Counted from the stretch's first letter, positions 12,586 through 27,859 are shown. The stretch is DNA of 32,107 nt from Ettlia oleoabundans (GCA_019693395.1 JAAMXP010001958.1:7769-39875), one strand, 5' to 3'. Translations and numbers: made by a program. The notes: a model not told the origin generated them from the sequence alone.

Positions 12586-15422
12586 TCAAATCACAGCAGT
12601 TGATTCTTGAGCGTCGAATTGCCTTCGTCCCGGGGAAGCTGGTGGAACAGCTGCTGCTGCTCCGTGTGGCTGCAACTGCTCCATGGGGGATAGCGAATGC
12701 CCACCGTCAAAACTGCGTGGGCTGCCAATCAGCTGCTGTACCTCGAAGAGTGCCTCATCCACAAACACCCCGTCCAGTCCATTGTTGTCGAAGGGATCTA
12801 CATCTTGGAAGTAAAAAAGCGCGGGCATGAGAACATGTGCCAGAATGCTCTTTTGACAACTTGAGAATGCCTTGACCTAACAAGCGCAAAGCATGTTGTA
12901 CTTTCAACTCCACCTTCTAGTGCTATCGTCACGTTCACCAGGCCAGTGACTGCCACTTGCAACTGCACAGAAGTCCGCACGAAGCAAAGAGTGAGCGTAA
13001 TGGATGCCCCTGTGTGGGGCGCTCAGTTGTTGCCCACAAAGCAGCCCAGCCGCGACGAAAGCAATGGAAAAGTCGGCAATGATCGCACAGCACCCAGAAT
13101 GCCACGCACAAGGATGCTGAAAAAAAACGCGAAGGCAAAGTTGGTTCCTTGAGCCACCCAGGACCAGTAAGGCCCAAAAAACACTGGAAGGAAGAGGATG
13201 AGATAGAAGCGTGACAGGCTCCTGATACCCTGCAAAGGCAATCCAACATACCGGTATGCACTCAGACTCATAAGTAGTGAAGCACACCAGCAAGAACAGC
13301 AAATGTTCCCACCGAAGCCTTTCTGTTGCATCTTAGAAGCGGCTCAATGCACACCTGTGGGGTCCTGAACTCCTTTATGTTTGCCATACGCTGTATGCTC
13401 AAGTGCAGCTGCATCGTGCGGTCGTGCAGCTGCATTGGGACATAGGGTGCATTCGGGGCAGGTTGGAGCTGCCAATTCACAGGTGGTTTTGACGAGTACT
13501 AGCTGTGAGAAGTTCTCACTTAATAATCCTGACCGGCTCAACTTGCCTGCGCCAGCAGTATAGAGCTCACAGGTCCACCATGCAAAGCCGTTACAGCTGC
13601 CTCCAGGCTGTTGATACTGCCGCCAATGCGCCGCATCTGCAGTGCCAACAGGCTGTGCATCAGCTGCTGCTGAACCAACACCTGACAGCTTCAACACAAC
13701 ATGGGCAAGGCCTGCCCAGACCGAACGCGGCACTTGCCAAAACACGTATGGATGTCACAGTGCTTACTTGCCGCGTGCGCTCCAACGCAATATGGACCAT
13801 CGCGCTCCTGAAGCCCATGTATGGGTAGTATCTGCTGTAGAAGCGCATGGGAAGGAAGTAGGTATGCATTGCATCCGCCACCACGGCCAGGGCCTCCTGC
13901 AGGAAATGGCAGTGCAAAATCAACATCATCAAGCCGCTCAAGAATGGCAACCAACTACATCTGTGCCGCTGTGCACAACCATTGCAGGGTTGCTCGAATG
14001 CATTCAACTGTCAAGCAGCCTGTGAAAATGTGGGGCATTGAAGGTTAGGCGCAAAGTTGTCGGCCCGCGCGGTTACAGCTGGCTTGCACGAAGCCAGTCT
14101 TAGGGCTGTTTGCCAGGAGCTGAGACAAGCATAAAAATGTTTGCTTGGCGGCAATGGTCTGGAACCCAGGGCCGAATGCCACTCACCCGCACTGCCTCTA
14201 GATGGCCCTGTGGCCGTGCATGTTCAGGGACCCAGTCCCTGTGCGCCATGAAGAGTCCCAGCATCAGCACTTTGGCTGCAGCATGCCGCAAAATGCAGGA
14301 AGGGGTTCCAAAAGCTCAGACGAAAGACAGCAGTTTTACATAAAGCTTTCTGAAAGCACACTGGAGCGGCAATGCATGCAATACAACGCATGTTTACCTT
14401 GCGCCAGGTCTTCAAGTGCGCGCTCGCGGCGCATGTAGGCGATCCAGAGAAAGCCGACGACAGGAATGACTGCCACGCAGCAGATGAGGACCCAATCCAG
14501 CGGCGCCGCCAGCTTTCTGCCATCATTTGTATAGAAGGAGAAGAAGCACACTGCATGCAGTGTAAAGAGGCCAAGCGTGTCTCTGCACGTAGGCCAAGCG
14601 TGTCTCTGCTCATGACTGGACTGGATGCAGCGTGCCGTGACAGTGGCGGTAACGTTTGGGCGGTGCCTTTACCGACCATGGCTCAGCATGCCTTTCAAAT
14701 CAGTCCACCAGATTTGAATGGAGCCACACTTTGCATGGGCCCCTTCACCCCCTGCTGTAATCAGACCACTTCAGCAAGCAGTCTGTAACAGCTGCTTCCA
14801 CTGGCACCGATTGCTATCAATAAACCCGCACCAGTGTGCATGGCATACTGTGTTTGTGGGCAGCTTCCTAGACCCCCGCCAGCACCAAAAACCACAGTTG
14901 TTACCTGATATAAGCGTGATTAGGAAGGACCACAGAGTGAGCCACGTCTGGCAGGACAGGAACCAAAAGAGGGAGGAGCTGATGTCCCGCAAATCCAGCA
15001 GCATGCGGGCCACATGGCGCGGCAGATCAAAAAATCGTCCCTTGTCAAACAGCGGCACGCCGCGCGCCTGCAACGTTGGTGAAAGGGGTGCAGAGGCTGA
15101 GTGAGTAGGCAGGATGCCGCTGGCCAGCTTACTCACCTAACGAGTGGAGCTAACAGCAGAATGAGAACATTTACAACCAGAGATGGTTTGCAGCTACATG
15201 GCGCATTCAGCGGGCAGGAGCTGCCAGAAAACCGGATGGCGGCGGCAGCATTGACGGGCATTGGAAGGGGCTTGGATTGGCCCCCCTCTTGCAGCAACGG
15301 CTACGAACATCTGCATCGCGACAGCTGCCTCTCACATGAGTGCTGAAGGGAACGCTTGGGGCCGGACTCTGCGATCGCTTTATGCCGTCATTCGCGCTCC
15401 CCCTTGTATTTTGCGGCACCAT
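12586..15422 (-). CDS. multi-pass membrane protein of unrecognised family (10 exons, about 410 aa)
   Basis: Exons on the minus strand: 15422-15336, 15067-14905, 14550-14398, 14275-14187, 13896-13768, 13681-13571, 13468-13355, 13229-13110, 12962-12914, 12803-12586; 1233 nt, phases consistent. I do not recognise the family. Visible: a segment GVPLFDKGRFFDLPRHVARM leading into the first hydrophobic stretch (LTLWSFLITLISVCFFSFY), a second (WVLICCVAVIPVVGFLWIAY), a soluble middle part with PMRFYSRYYPYMGFRSAMVH and QQQLMHSLLALQMRRIGGSI, the motif IKEFRTPQGIRSLSRF just before a third stretch (YLILFLPVFFGPYWSWVA), a fourth (FAFAFFFSILLQVAVTGLVN), and an acidic cytosolic-type tail, VDPFDNNGLDGVFVDEALF. 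Two plus two helices around a soluble core recalls a channel or transporter plan, but no motif proves that. The first exon is the least certain. Confidence 0.7.
14568..14609. repeat. 19-bp direct repeat, two copies with a 4-nt spacer
   Basis: AGGCCAAGCGTGTCTCTGC occurs at 14568-14586 and 14591-14609, within the second intron of the membrane-protein gene. It looks like a slippage duplication. Confidence 0.85.
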
Positions 15423-15501
15423 GTTTAGCAATATGAGCTCCTGGAAATGCACACGTGATTGCAAAATTCAGTCGATGCCCCTCCTGCCCATTTTCACTGA
15501 G

Positions 15502-15649
15502 CAGCACGGCGTTTGTACTGCCGGCGTTTGTACAGGAAGGCACATCGATACCCTACTCCCCCACACACAGTCGTCTCCGTTGCTTGCTCCCCGAGCTGCA
15601 TCCGTCTTCGGGCGGGACAGCACGGCGTTTGTACTGCCGGCGTTTGTAC
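15502..15649. repeat. 32-bp direct repeat, two copies 116 bp apart
   Basis: The sequence starting CAGCACGGCGTTTGTACTGC is present at 15502-15533 and again at 15618-15649. Each copy itself contains GCGTTTGTAC twice, so the unit is a duplication of a duplication. The copies lie in the divergent spacer. Confidence 0.85.
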
Positions 15650-16002
15650 TGCCGGCCACAAAAAAAAACCGGTGGAGGGTAGACATTTCTGTGTGTTCTA
15701 TATTCTTACAAGGCGTTGATCCCCACGGCAGTCCGTCGCCCAGGTTGCGTCTTCAGGTCAGGTCCTGGTGTCGGTCTCGTGGTCTCGTTTTAAACAACAA
15801 GAGTGCCATTTCTTACGTTCGTTGAAGCGGTCTCCGTCAGGTACGCTGAACAGCGCCCGACTGCTTCAGTTTTGTGATCTCTTTCGAAACCGCTTGTTTT
15901 TCATGGTGTATTCCGCGTTAATGGGTTGTCAGACACCATGTCTGTCGCTTTGCATCGTCTCGCTGCACCCTCACGGCCCCAGCCCAGCAGCACCACTTGG
16001 GC

Positions 16003-16023
16003 NNNNNNNNNNNNNNNNNNNNN
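16003..16023. other. assembly gap, 21 N
   Basis: A run of 21 N in the spacer upstream of the kinase gene. True gap size is unknown. It sits about 350 bases from the repeats and about 190 bases before the kinase start codon. Confidence 1.
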
Positions 16024-16216
16024 CCCCACGTGCTCCTTCGGCCAGCTTTTGTGTCACGTCATGCTTGCTGCTTACAGCTGCTTGTAAGTTGAGCTGCAGG
16101 AGCGCAAACATTCACGGTTGCAACAGCCTTCTTGCCAAACAATACTCTTGCTGGACGGTGTGCGGCCTGAACCCTTGCAGCTGCACCACCCACGCTGCCC
16201 TCCTGCAGCGCCCGTC

Positions 16217-20527
<4,311 letters not shown>

Positions 20528-20619
20528 GAAGCACTTGAGCCTGCAGAAGTAGTGACTTTGCAAGTCAGTATGTTCGCAAAACCTTGCTGACCTTCATTAG
20601 TCAGCTTTGGAGTCAGAAG

Positions 20620-20624
20620 TGTAA
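20620..20624 (+). promoter_or_regulatory. TGTAA poly(A) signal of the kinase gene
   Basis: TGTAA 93 nt past the kinase stop. A second TGTAA at 20728-20732 lies only 31 nt before the SRP14 start codon, so the first one is the more likely site. Confidence 0.55.
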
Positions 20625-20762
20625 AATAGGAGCAGGGCAGGCCTCTTGTTCTCCACGGTCACCCTGAACAGCGCTGGTGCTATGCTGTGCTGCGCCCATT
20701 GCAACAAGGACCTCCTGAGCCCCTTGTTGTAAACCTGATCCCGCAGTTATGCACGTGCAAGC

Positions 20763-21530
20763 ATGTTGCTAGACAACTCCAAGTTTCTCAATGAGCTGCT
20801 TAGGCTGTATCAAGCTAACCGGGAGAAGGGCTCCGTGCGAGTCACGATGAAGAGGAGTAAGTGTTATCTTGTCCGTCAACACGTCGCAAGGCAACACCTT
20901 GGCCCGCCTTCACCGGCACGGCCGATCACCCCGTTGCAGCGAACTTGAAGCCGCGGAAGGGCAAGAAGGATTATTCTGATCTTCCGTACCATTGCCTAGT
21001 GCGGGCCACGGATGGCGTCAAGAAGTTGAGCACAGTGGTGGAGGTGAGTGCCGCCATGGGCTGGTCGGCGTGCGGCAGACCCCAACCCCGGCACAACCCA
21101 AACCCCGCGCACCCCAAACCCCCGCCTTTGGCATGGTTGCCTGGCCTGCATAGCAGCTCACTCATGAAACTTACACCAAGAGACTCTGGACATGCAGGGT
21201 AAGGAGGTGGTCCGCTTCAGCGAGTCGTACAATACCATTGTCAAGGTAGGAGCCCGCTAAGAGTATTCCTGCTAAACTGCTCCCCCTTGCCTGAAACGTG
21301 TGATCATCGTCGGTTGCAACCCTGAGCTGTGCATGGTCTGCTGCTTGAAGGTAAGTCACAGTGGCTTAATCGCCCTGTACGCAGGCGGCCCGTGTGCTTC
21401 TGGAACCATGTGGCTAGTGGGTTGTCAATGTACTGCGACTTTTTAGCAACCGTGTTTTTTTGCAATGCAGGGGCACATGGACTCGCTCAAGAAGCGTGTG
21501 CGGCATGCAGCAAAAGCGCAGCAACAATAA
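20763..21530 (+). CDS. SRP14: signal recognition particle 14 kDa protein (4 exons, 101 aa)
   Basis: SRP14 pairs with SRP9 on the Alu part of SRP RNA and mediates elongation arrest in the cytosol. Exons: 20763-20856, 20940-21043, 21198-21245, 21471-21530; 306 nt, phases consistent. Visible: LLDNSKFLNELLRLYQ at the start, GSVRVTMKR, the basic PRKGKKDY loop, CLVRATDGVKKLSTVV, the near-universal SRP14 signature, then VVRFSESYNTIVKGHMDSLK and a basic tail. Human SRP14 has an extra Ala-rich tail that is absent here, as in plants. The start is the first ATG of the exon. It lies in tandem between the kinase gene and UTP13 with very short spacers. Confidence 0.94.
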
Positions 21531-21762
21531 AGCCCGCCAGAGAGCTGTCATATTTTATCAACGCCTTCTTCCCCCTATGTCCATTCTGTTCTTTTCTCTC
21601 TGCTCGTCATGTTTTCTTCGGCGTCATAAACCAATGAGTTTATGCTTTGAGTTTTAGGCCGCCTTTTGGGGGAAATTGCTCACTACCCATAGCGTGCACC
21701 CTGTGTTGCTGGTACTGTACTTCACCCCTCGCCGCCGGCCGCATCTAAGGTCTGTCGATGAC

Positions 21763-21767
21763 TGTAA
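21763..21767 (+). promoter_or_regulatory. TGTAA poly(A) signal of SRP14
   Basis: TGTAA 232 nt after the SRP14 stop and only 39 nt before the UTP13 start codon; the two transcripts may overlap. Confidence 0.5.
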
Positions 21768-21806
21768 TATCAGTTGACATATGTGGAATAACCTTATGCT
21801 GCAGCG

Positions 21807-24800
21807 ATGCAGAATTTCAGGGTTAGTTCTAAGTTAGAGGTGTTCTACACGGGAGGGGCACTTGCCCTGTCTTCGTCGGCAGACTTGGTGGCATGTGCCT
21901 GCGGGGACGAAATCAAGGTAAGAGTTTGCCTTAAGCTGAGAAGCGTATGCATGGCGCACATTCGTAGCCAAGTTGAGTTGGCATGCTTTAATTGCAGGTG
22001 GTGGAGGTCGCAACGGGAGCTGTATTGCAAGCCTTTACGGGGGTGAGCACATGCGGTTGTCGATGTTCCGTAATGCCCGCCATGTCTATGCCGCTGCCGC
22101 TACTGGCGTGCTCCTGCACCAGGTTGGCCATGTGTACGGGCTGCCAGCAGATGAAAGCTCACACACCATTGCTTCCTTGCACGCAGGATTCGGAGCCAAT
22201 AACAGCACTTGCACTGAGTCCGGATAGCCGCCTGCTGTTTGGCGCTTCACGCAGCCTGCAACTTCGCTGCTGGTCGATGGAGAGCGGGCAGGTTGGGCGC
22301 AACTACAGGGGCCACCGAGCTCCAATTGCAGACCTCGCAGTTGATACCTCTGGGGGTCTACTAGCTTCTAGCAGCGCTGACAGGACAGTTCGGGTGTGGG
22401 ATGTGGACGGCGGCTTCTGCACACATTCATTTGCGGGGCACAGGCAAGTGGTGGTTGTTGGTTCAGCGCAATCACAACTGGACTGTATGGTTGGGTTTGA
22501 CGACAGCATGCGTCCTGCCTCACGCATGGCCATCAACTTTACCGTCCTCATCGGTTGAGACGGTACCCTGTTTGCCGTGCAACAGCACCGCTGCTCCTTG
22601 GTACCAGGCTGCTGCAAATAGTTCGTCAGCCTGTCAAATCGGAGCCAACATTGCATACTCTTTCACTGCCTACTTGCATGAATAGATGCCTCCGTTCATG
22701 TCTCTCATGGGCCCAACCTCTCAATGCTTATGCAGCTGAGGGTATTAGCATCTCAATGTGTGCCACTCTTGCGGTACACCTGAGTTCTTCTGTAACCCTG
22801 CAAATTGTATTTACCAAGTGCTTGTGCAGTGGTGTGGTGCTTCGTGTGCTGTTCCACCCCAAACAACTGATGTTGATTAGCGCGGGTGATGACACCGAAG
22901 TGCGGGTGTGGGACCTAGTGACTAAGTCTTGTGCAGCAGGTATGTATTGACACTAGGCTTGATGCCCAGTTTGTGCTGCTTCTCTGGTGCGCTGATTGTA
23001 TGCATTATTGTACGCCAAGCAGCCTGGAGTTGTGACTCCCACCAAGCTATGTCGGGGCCTGTTGTTCGCAACTCTGCAGTTCTCAAGGGTCATTTTTCAA
23101 CGGTAACATCGCTCAGCCTCTCGCCAGATGGCTGGACATTGTTATCCGGCGGCCGCGACAGCGTTGTCATAGTTTGGAACTTACGAGACAACAGAAAGGT
23201 GGCAACGGTGCCTGTTTATGAAGCTGTCGAAGGTACGTGCATGCATTTGGTCATGCAATTTACCAGCGTGTGTTTGCTGCCAGTGGCAGCCACAGTCACC
23301 AGCATTGCCTGTAGTGCAATGATCAAGCCACGTGCTTAACACTACTGACCTGCTTTGCCGGTATGCCTGGTTTGCAGGGGTGGCATATTTACCATCGGAT
23401 GCCGCCTTCCCTGAGCTGCCTCGCGGAAAAAAAGCAGGAAAGGAGCAGCTGACATGCTTTGCCACAGGCGGTGAAAAGGGAGTGGTGAAGCTGTGGCGCA
23501 GTGACATAGGAAAATGTGTGTATGAGCAGCCATCAAGTGCAGCATATAGCTCAACGACAGCTGCAGGCATTATCGAGCTGGCTTTGTTACCTGGAGCTGC
23601 TGGGCTGCTGGCCGCTACACAAGATTGCCGGCTCCTCTTCAATCGCCCAGCTGGCGACAACTTGGCAGTTGTGCATCAACTGATAGGCAACAATGACGAG
23701 ATAACTGACATGCGATTCATCACCCTTAACAAAGACAGCAGCACAGATGCTGGTGACGGGAGCGATGAGGCTGATGGCAGCTTGGCTGAGCAGCAGTATC
23801 CGGCAGGCCCAGCACTTCCCAGCCATTTAGCAGTGTCCTCCAACAGTGACCAGATCCGCCTGTTTGATAGGACCACTATGAGCTGCACGGCCACGCTGTG
23901 CGGACACACCGGCGCAGTGCTGGCGCTGGATGCGTTGCAGCTGTCCAACACTTCAACTCTGTTGGCCTCAGCCGGCAAGGATGCTACCCTGCGCATATGG
24001 AGCCTGCCTGCAGCTTGCTGTATAGGTGAGCTTTGGTTTTTGTGCTGTATGCAGAGTTCCCCACCTGCCAAGGCAGCTGTGCAGTGGGTGGTGATGGTGA
24101 GAACTGTTGCGCATGTGGGAGGGGCTGGCTTTACTGTCAGCGATGCGCCAATATCTAAGGCTGCACATCCTCACATTTGCAGGTATTGGAGCGGGCCATG
24201 TGTCAGCAGTTAGCTGCGTGGCTTTTGCACGGCGCGGCGGCAGCTTTGTTGCGACAGGCGGCACTGATAAACTGCTGAAGGCAAGCGTTGTAGTGATAGC
24301 TTTGATGTTAAAACTCTATACTGCCCGTTTACATTGTTTACGCTTCCATTATCTCAGGTGACCACGTTCGTATGATGCAGGTGTGGGATGTGCGGAATAT
24401 CGCAGCAGATGCGGAGCAACCTGCAAAGCTGCGTGTCACTGCAGCAGTGGCGGCACATGACAAGGATATCAATGCAGTGGCAGTAGCTCCCAACGACTCA
24501 GGTCCGGTTTGCAGCGCACTAATGGTGTGTTTGCGCTGCATACACAGCTCTGCGTGTTTACACCATCATTCTCCTGTTCTGCAGTCGTATGCACCGGAAG
24601 TCAAGACCGAACGGCCAAGATCTGGAAGCTTCCTAACCTCGTGCTGTCGCTCACCCTCAAGGGGCACCGGCGTGGCATCTGGTCTGTCGCATTCTCCCCA
24701 GTGGACCAAGCTGTTGCAACTGCATCTGGTGAGCTGTGGTCTGCATGTGATTGCACTATGGGGCAGTCATCTATCTGTGTTTGTGCCCTTGCAGTTCAGC

Positions 24801-26465
24801 AATGGGCGGCGATTGCAATTGTTCCGGCTGCTGGTGCCTGTTGCCGGTCCTGATGCATGCCCACAGTGTGACAATCCCCCTTGGCTTGCGTACAGGTGAC
24901 AAGACTGTCCGGCTTTGGAGCCTTGCTGATGGCTCCTGTTTGCGCACCTTTGAAGGCCACGTAGCATCGGTGCTGCGCCTGGACTTTCTGTCGATGGGCA
25001 CGCAACTGCTGTCAGCAGGGGCTGATGGCCTGGTCAAGCTTTGGAGCGTGCGCTTATCAGGCATGTCGCGTCGCGCATGGCTACCGATACCCTTCGTTAG
25101 ACTGCCTCGAGTTTGTCAATGATGTGTGGGGATTTCAACATATTCCAACCGAGTTCTATCGTTTGCTTGTGCAGAGTGCATCAACACATTTGACGCACAC
25201 GACGATAAGGTGTGGGCGCTGGCGATGGGGGGCCGCAGCGGCAGCCTGTTTGCAACTGGCGGAGGAGACGGTGCCATTGCGCTTTGGGAGGACTGTACCG
25301 CTGTGGATGCTGACGAGGCGGCTGCGCTGGCTGAGCAGGCAGTGCTCAAGGAGCAAGACTTGGTTAATGCACTGAAGGTGTGCTTGTTGTGGCTTGGATT
25401 TGTACACAATGTATTCACGGCTACGGGTGCTGCGTAGGGAAAGGAAAGAGAAAAGGAGGGGTGTGAGGCTCAGGCAACAGGCGCCCCCCGAGCGTCATCC
25501 CTTGTGACTCCATCCACCCTTCCGCCCACATAATGTTTCCTTCCTATCCAACCACCCAACATAAATTGTCCTCTTACCCCCTCTCCCACTGTGGCGCAAT
25601 AAATTTCGATGCAGGATGAAGACTATGAAAAGGCAGCATCACTGGCCTTCGAGATGCGCCATCCAGGGCGCTTGCTAGCTGTGGTGCGACAAGTGTTGGA
25701 GCGTGGGCAGCAAGAGGGCAACCGTTCTTTAGAGGCATTGGCAGCAGCAATACGCGGCGAAGATGTGCAGCAGTGCCTGGAATATTGCAGGCAAGCAACA
25801 GGGTGACTTTTGTTTTTTGCTGGCTTCAGCGAGTGGAAAAGCTGAAGTGTTGCAGCATGCACAAACATAGGTACAACACTTTTGCTAGGTGCAGGGAGTG
25901 GAACACCAATGCAAAAAACTGTCACGCGGCACAGGCGATGCTGCAGGCTGTTCTACGCACCCGGCGGCCGCAGGTGAGGTAACAAACTGGTTTCTGGTGC
26001 TGGGTGTTGCGGGTGTACCTGTTGCTTCATCTCGTGCTGCATCCGCACCTCAGTGAATCGTCTCCGCGCCCGTTGTTGCAGGATCTCCTGGCCATTTCCG
26101 GGCTCTATGCGCTGCTGGAGAGCCTCCAGCCTTACACGCAACGGCACTTTGCTCGCGCCGATCGGCTGTTAAGGTCGACATTCCTGTGTGATTACATCCT
26201 TGGAGCGATGAATGTGTTGGACGAGCAGCGTCAGCACGCAATGGATGAGGCACAGCAGCAAGCAGCAGATGCGCAGCGGCAGAAGCAGCAGCAGCAGCAG
26301 CAGCAGCGGGATTTTACCGTAAAGCCGCGTCAGCAGTCATTGCGAACATTACTACGTGCCATGCCAGTAGCAGGGAATGGCCTTGAAGCGAATACTGTGG
26401 CCGCCACGCCACCTGTGGTGGCACATGCAGGGCCCACACGCAAGAAGCGGCGTGGCTCCTCGTGA
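21807..26465 (+). CDS. UTP13: U3 small nucleolar RNP protein UTP13 / TBL3 (14 exons, 897 aa)
   Basis: WD40 protein of the UTP-B complex in the nucleolar small-subunit processome, needed for 18S rRNA maturation. Exons: 21807-21917, 21998-22042, 22187-22443, 22830-22939, 23080-23232, 23378-24025, 24183-24280, 24381-24501, 24585-24728, 24896-25060, 25175-25377, 25615-25790, 25895-25973, 26082-26465; 2694 nt, phases consistent. Residues 1 to about 685 form two WD40 propellers, with repeats such as SSSADRTVRVWDVDG, SAGDDTEVRVWDL, TGSQDRTAKIWKL and GDKTVRLWSLADGSCLRTFE. From about 686 comes the Utp13 C-terminal domain (EYCREWNTNAKNCHAAQAML and LYALLESLQPYTQRHFARAD), then a Gln-rich segment and a basic KKRRGSS end. 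Four introns fit best with GC donors (after 22443, 24280, 25060, 25790). Confidence 0.94.
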
Positions 26466-26899
26466 GCACTTGCATGATATACATACGGGGTCCTGTGTAT
26501 CTCATCCATCGGTAGCCCTGCAGTTGTGAAAGTGGCAGTGGAAACTATTGAAGTACCCTTTGTGCCTGACTGCAATTGCAAGTGAAAGGGCGTTGACAGG
26601 TGTCAAAGGTCGGACCCAGGCTCGTTCAATAGTTCAGTATGCAGAGTAGAGAGGGCTGCGACAGGATTGGCCGCTGCCAGGTGAGCACCGCCAGCGTCCT
26701 GGCATGCACTTTGTGCATGCCATGGCATCCCCCACAACTTCCCGAAGCCTTCACTTTGTGTTTCATTGTTCGATCTTGGTCGGCATTCCTTTCCGCCGTT
26801 AAAAAGAAGGCGGGGTTCAACGTGGTCCCCCGTGGTAGTCTAGACTGACCGGTATCAGCGTGGTAGTCTATACCTGCCAGCACAGCCAAAGGTGTATCG
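26466..26899 (+). other. spacer between UTP13 and the coiled-coil gene
   Basis: Holds a strong hairpin (26700-26722) and two copies of CGTGGTAGTCTA (26831-26842 and 26859-26870). No TGTAA was found after the UTP13 stop and no gene is apparent. Confidence 0.4.
26700..26722. repeat. perfect 10-bp inverted repeat with 3-nt loop
   Basis: TGGCATGCAC (26700-26709), TTT, GTGCATGCCA (26713-26722), 235 nt downstream of the UTP13 stop. A compact hairpin in RNA from either strand. Confidence 0.85.
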
Positions 26900-27859
26900 A
26901 TGACTTCCGTGACTCGCCTACAGGCGACATGGGTGGCCTCGGGCCGGCCGCGCCGCGGTGAGCAGCGCTGACATGAATCCGCCCTTGCGTAGTGTGTTTT
27001 GGCGTGGTTGTTCTCATACCCGCTTCCCAATGCTCCTGCAGGCTTTTTCACTCAGCCAATCACGTCAAGGCGGCCTGCGCGCTTACACAACTTGCGCCCC
27101 GCGGCTGCCGCCAGCGAAGCCGCTGCCAGTCACGAGCGTATTGCAGCGTTGGTAGCTGAGAAGGAGGCACAGCTGGCCAACATGTTTGAGCCAGGGAAAC
27201 CTCAGCCCCGTGCGGCAGTTGTAGCTGAATTGCGAAAAGAAGTTGCAGCCTTGCGCAGCCAGCTGCAGGAGGGCCTTGGCATCGACCGCCAGCCGTTGCG
27301 GCCACCTGCAGCAAATCCGTCTACCAGTTTTCCCATGTCCGCTTCCTCGATGCTGTCAGCAGCAGTGGCTGGCAGCGCGGGTGCAGATGGCAATGGCCGA
27401 GTGCTCAACGCATTAAAGCTTGTGGAGGCGCAGCTGGCGGTGTCACGCCAGGTGCAGACGGTTGCCATTGGTGAGCTAAGCGTTGAGGAACAGCAGGAGC
27501 TGCTGCAGCTTCAGGAGGAGAACACATCCTTAAAGTGAGTAACTGGGTTTGCAAGGCTGGCCAAGGGCTGCAGCTGCCATTACTCATGTGCGCTCTTTGT
27601 ACTATTTGCACAAAGCTTGACCTTGTATGCCATGGGCTGGGTGTTCTGCAGGGCTCGCCTGGACCTCATCATGGCTCGTCAGGTACAGCTGCAAACATTG
27701 GTGGACCAGCATGTTGCCAGTGCCACAGCCAGCAGCAGCAGCAACCCGCGTGAACAAGAACCGGCAAACGCTGCCGTGAACAGTCCTTTTTTTACCTCTC
27801 TTCCATCAAAAGCTGAGGCATCTGCTGAGTTGCAGACAGTGTCTGCTGCTGCAGTGTGA
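26900..27859 (+). CDS. coiled-coil protein with presequence-like N-terminus, unknown family (3 exons, 252 aa)
   Basis: Exons: 26900-26957, 27042-27534, 27652-27859; 759 nt, phases consistent. I do not recognise it. The first 45 residues (starting MTSVTRLQATWVASGRPRR) are rich in Arg, Ser, Thr and Ala with no acidic residue, as in mitochondrial or plastid presequences. Then come heptad-like stretches: HERIAALVAEKEAQLANMF and VVAELRKEVAALRSQLQEGL, a low-complexity linker rich in Ser and Ala, and a second coil from LNALKLVEAQLAVSRQ to EEQQELLQLQEENTSLKARL. The tail is Ser/Ala-rich. An organelle coiled-coil scaffold is only an inference. It converges on U1-70K. ATG 26900 was chosen because its frame joins exon 2 in phase. 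Confidence 0.6.

Larger units (their letters stand above)
15423..16216. promoter_or_regulatory. divergent spacer between the membrane-protein and kinase genes
   Basis: About 790 bases holding the upstream regions of both genes, two copies of a 32-bp direct repeat, and an assembly gap. No gene is recognisable; open frames here are short and low in information. An upstream noncoding exon of the kinase gene is possible. Confidence 0.4.

Noticed and set aside
15137..15261. Alternative first exon of the membrane protein, starting MPVNAAAAIRFSG and holding a hydrophobic stretch
   Set aside because: It ends at a strong GTGAGT donor but in phase 2, which does not fit the phase-0 start of the next exon at 15067; the exon 15422-15336 fits in phase.
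12586..15422. Firm call of the membrane protein as a bestrophin channel
   Set aside because: The helix layout is similar but I could not see the family's conserved motifs, so the family is left open.
15502..15649. CRISPR-like array
   Set aside because: Only two copies of a 32-bp unit, with internal repetition and a eukaryotic promoter context; no array and no cas genes.
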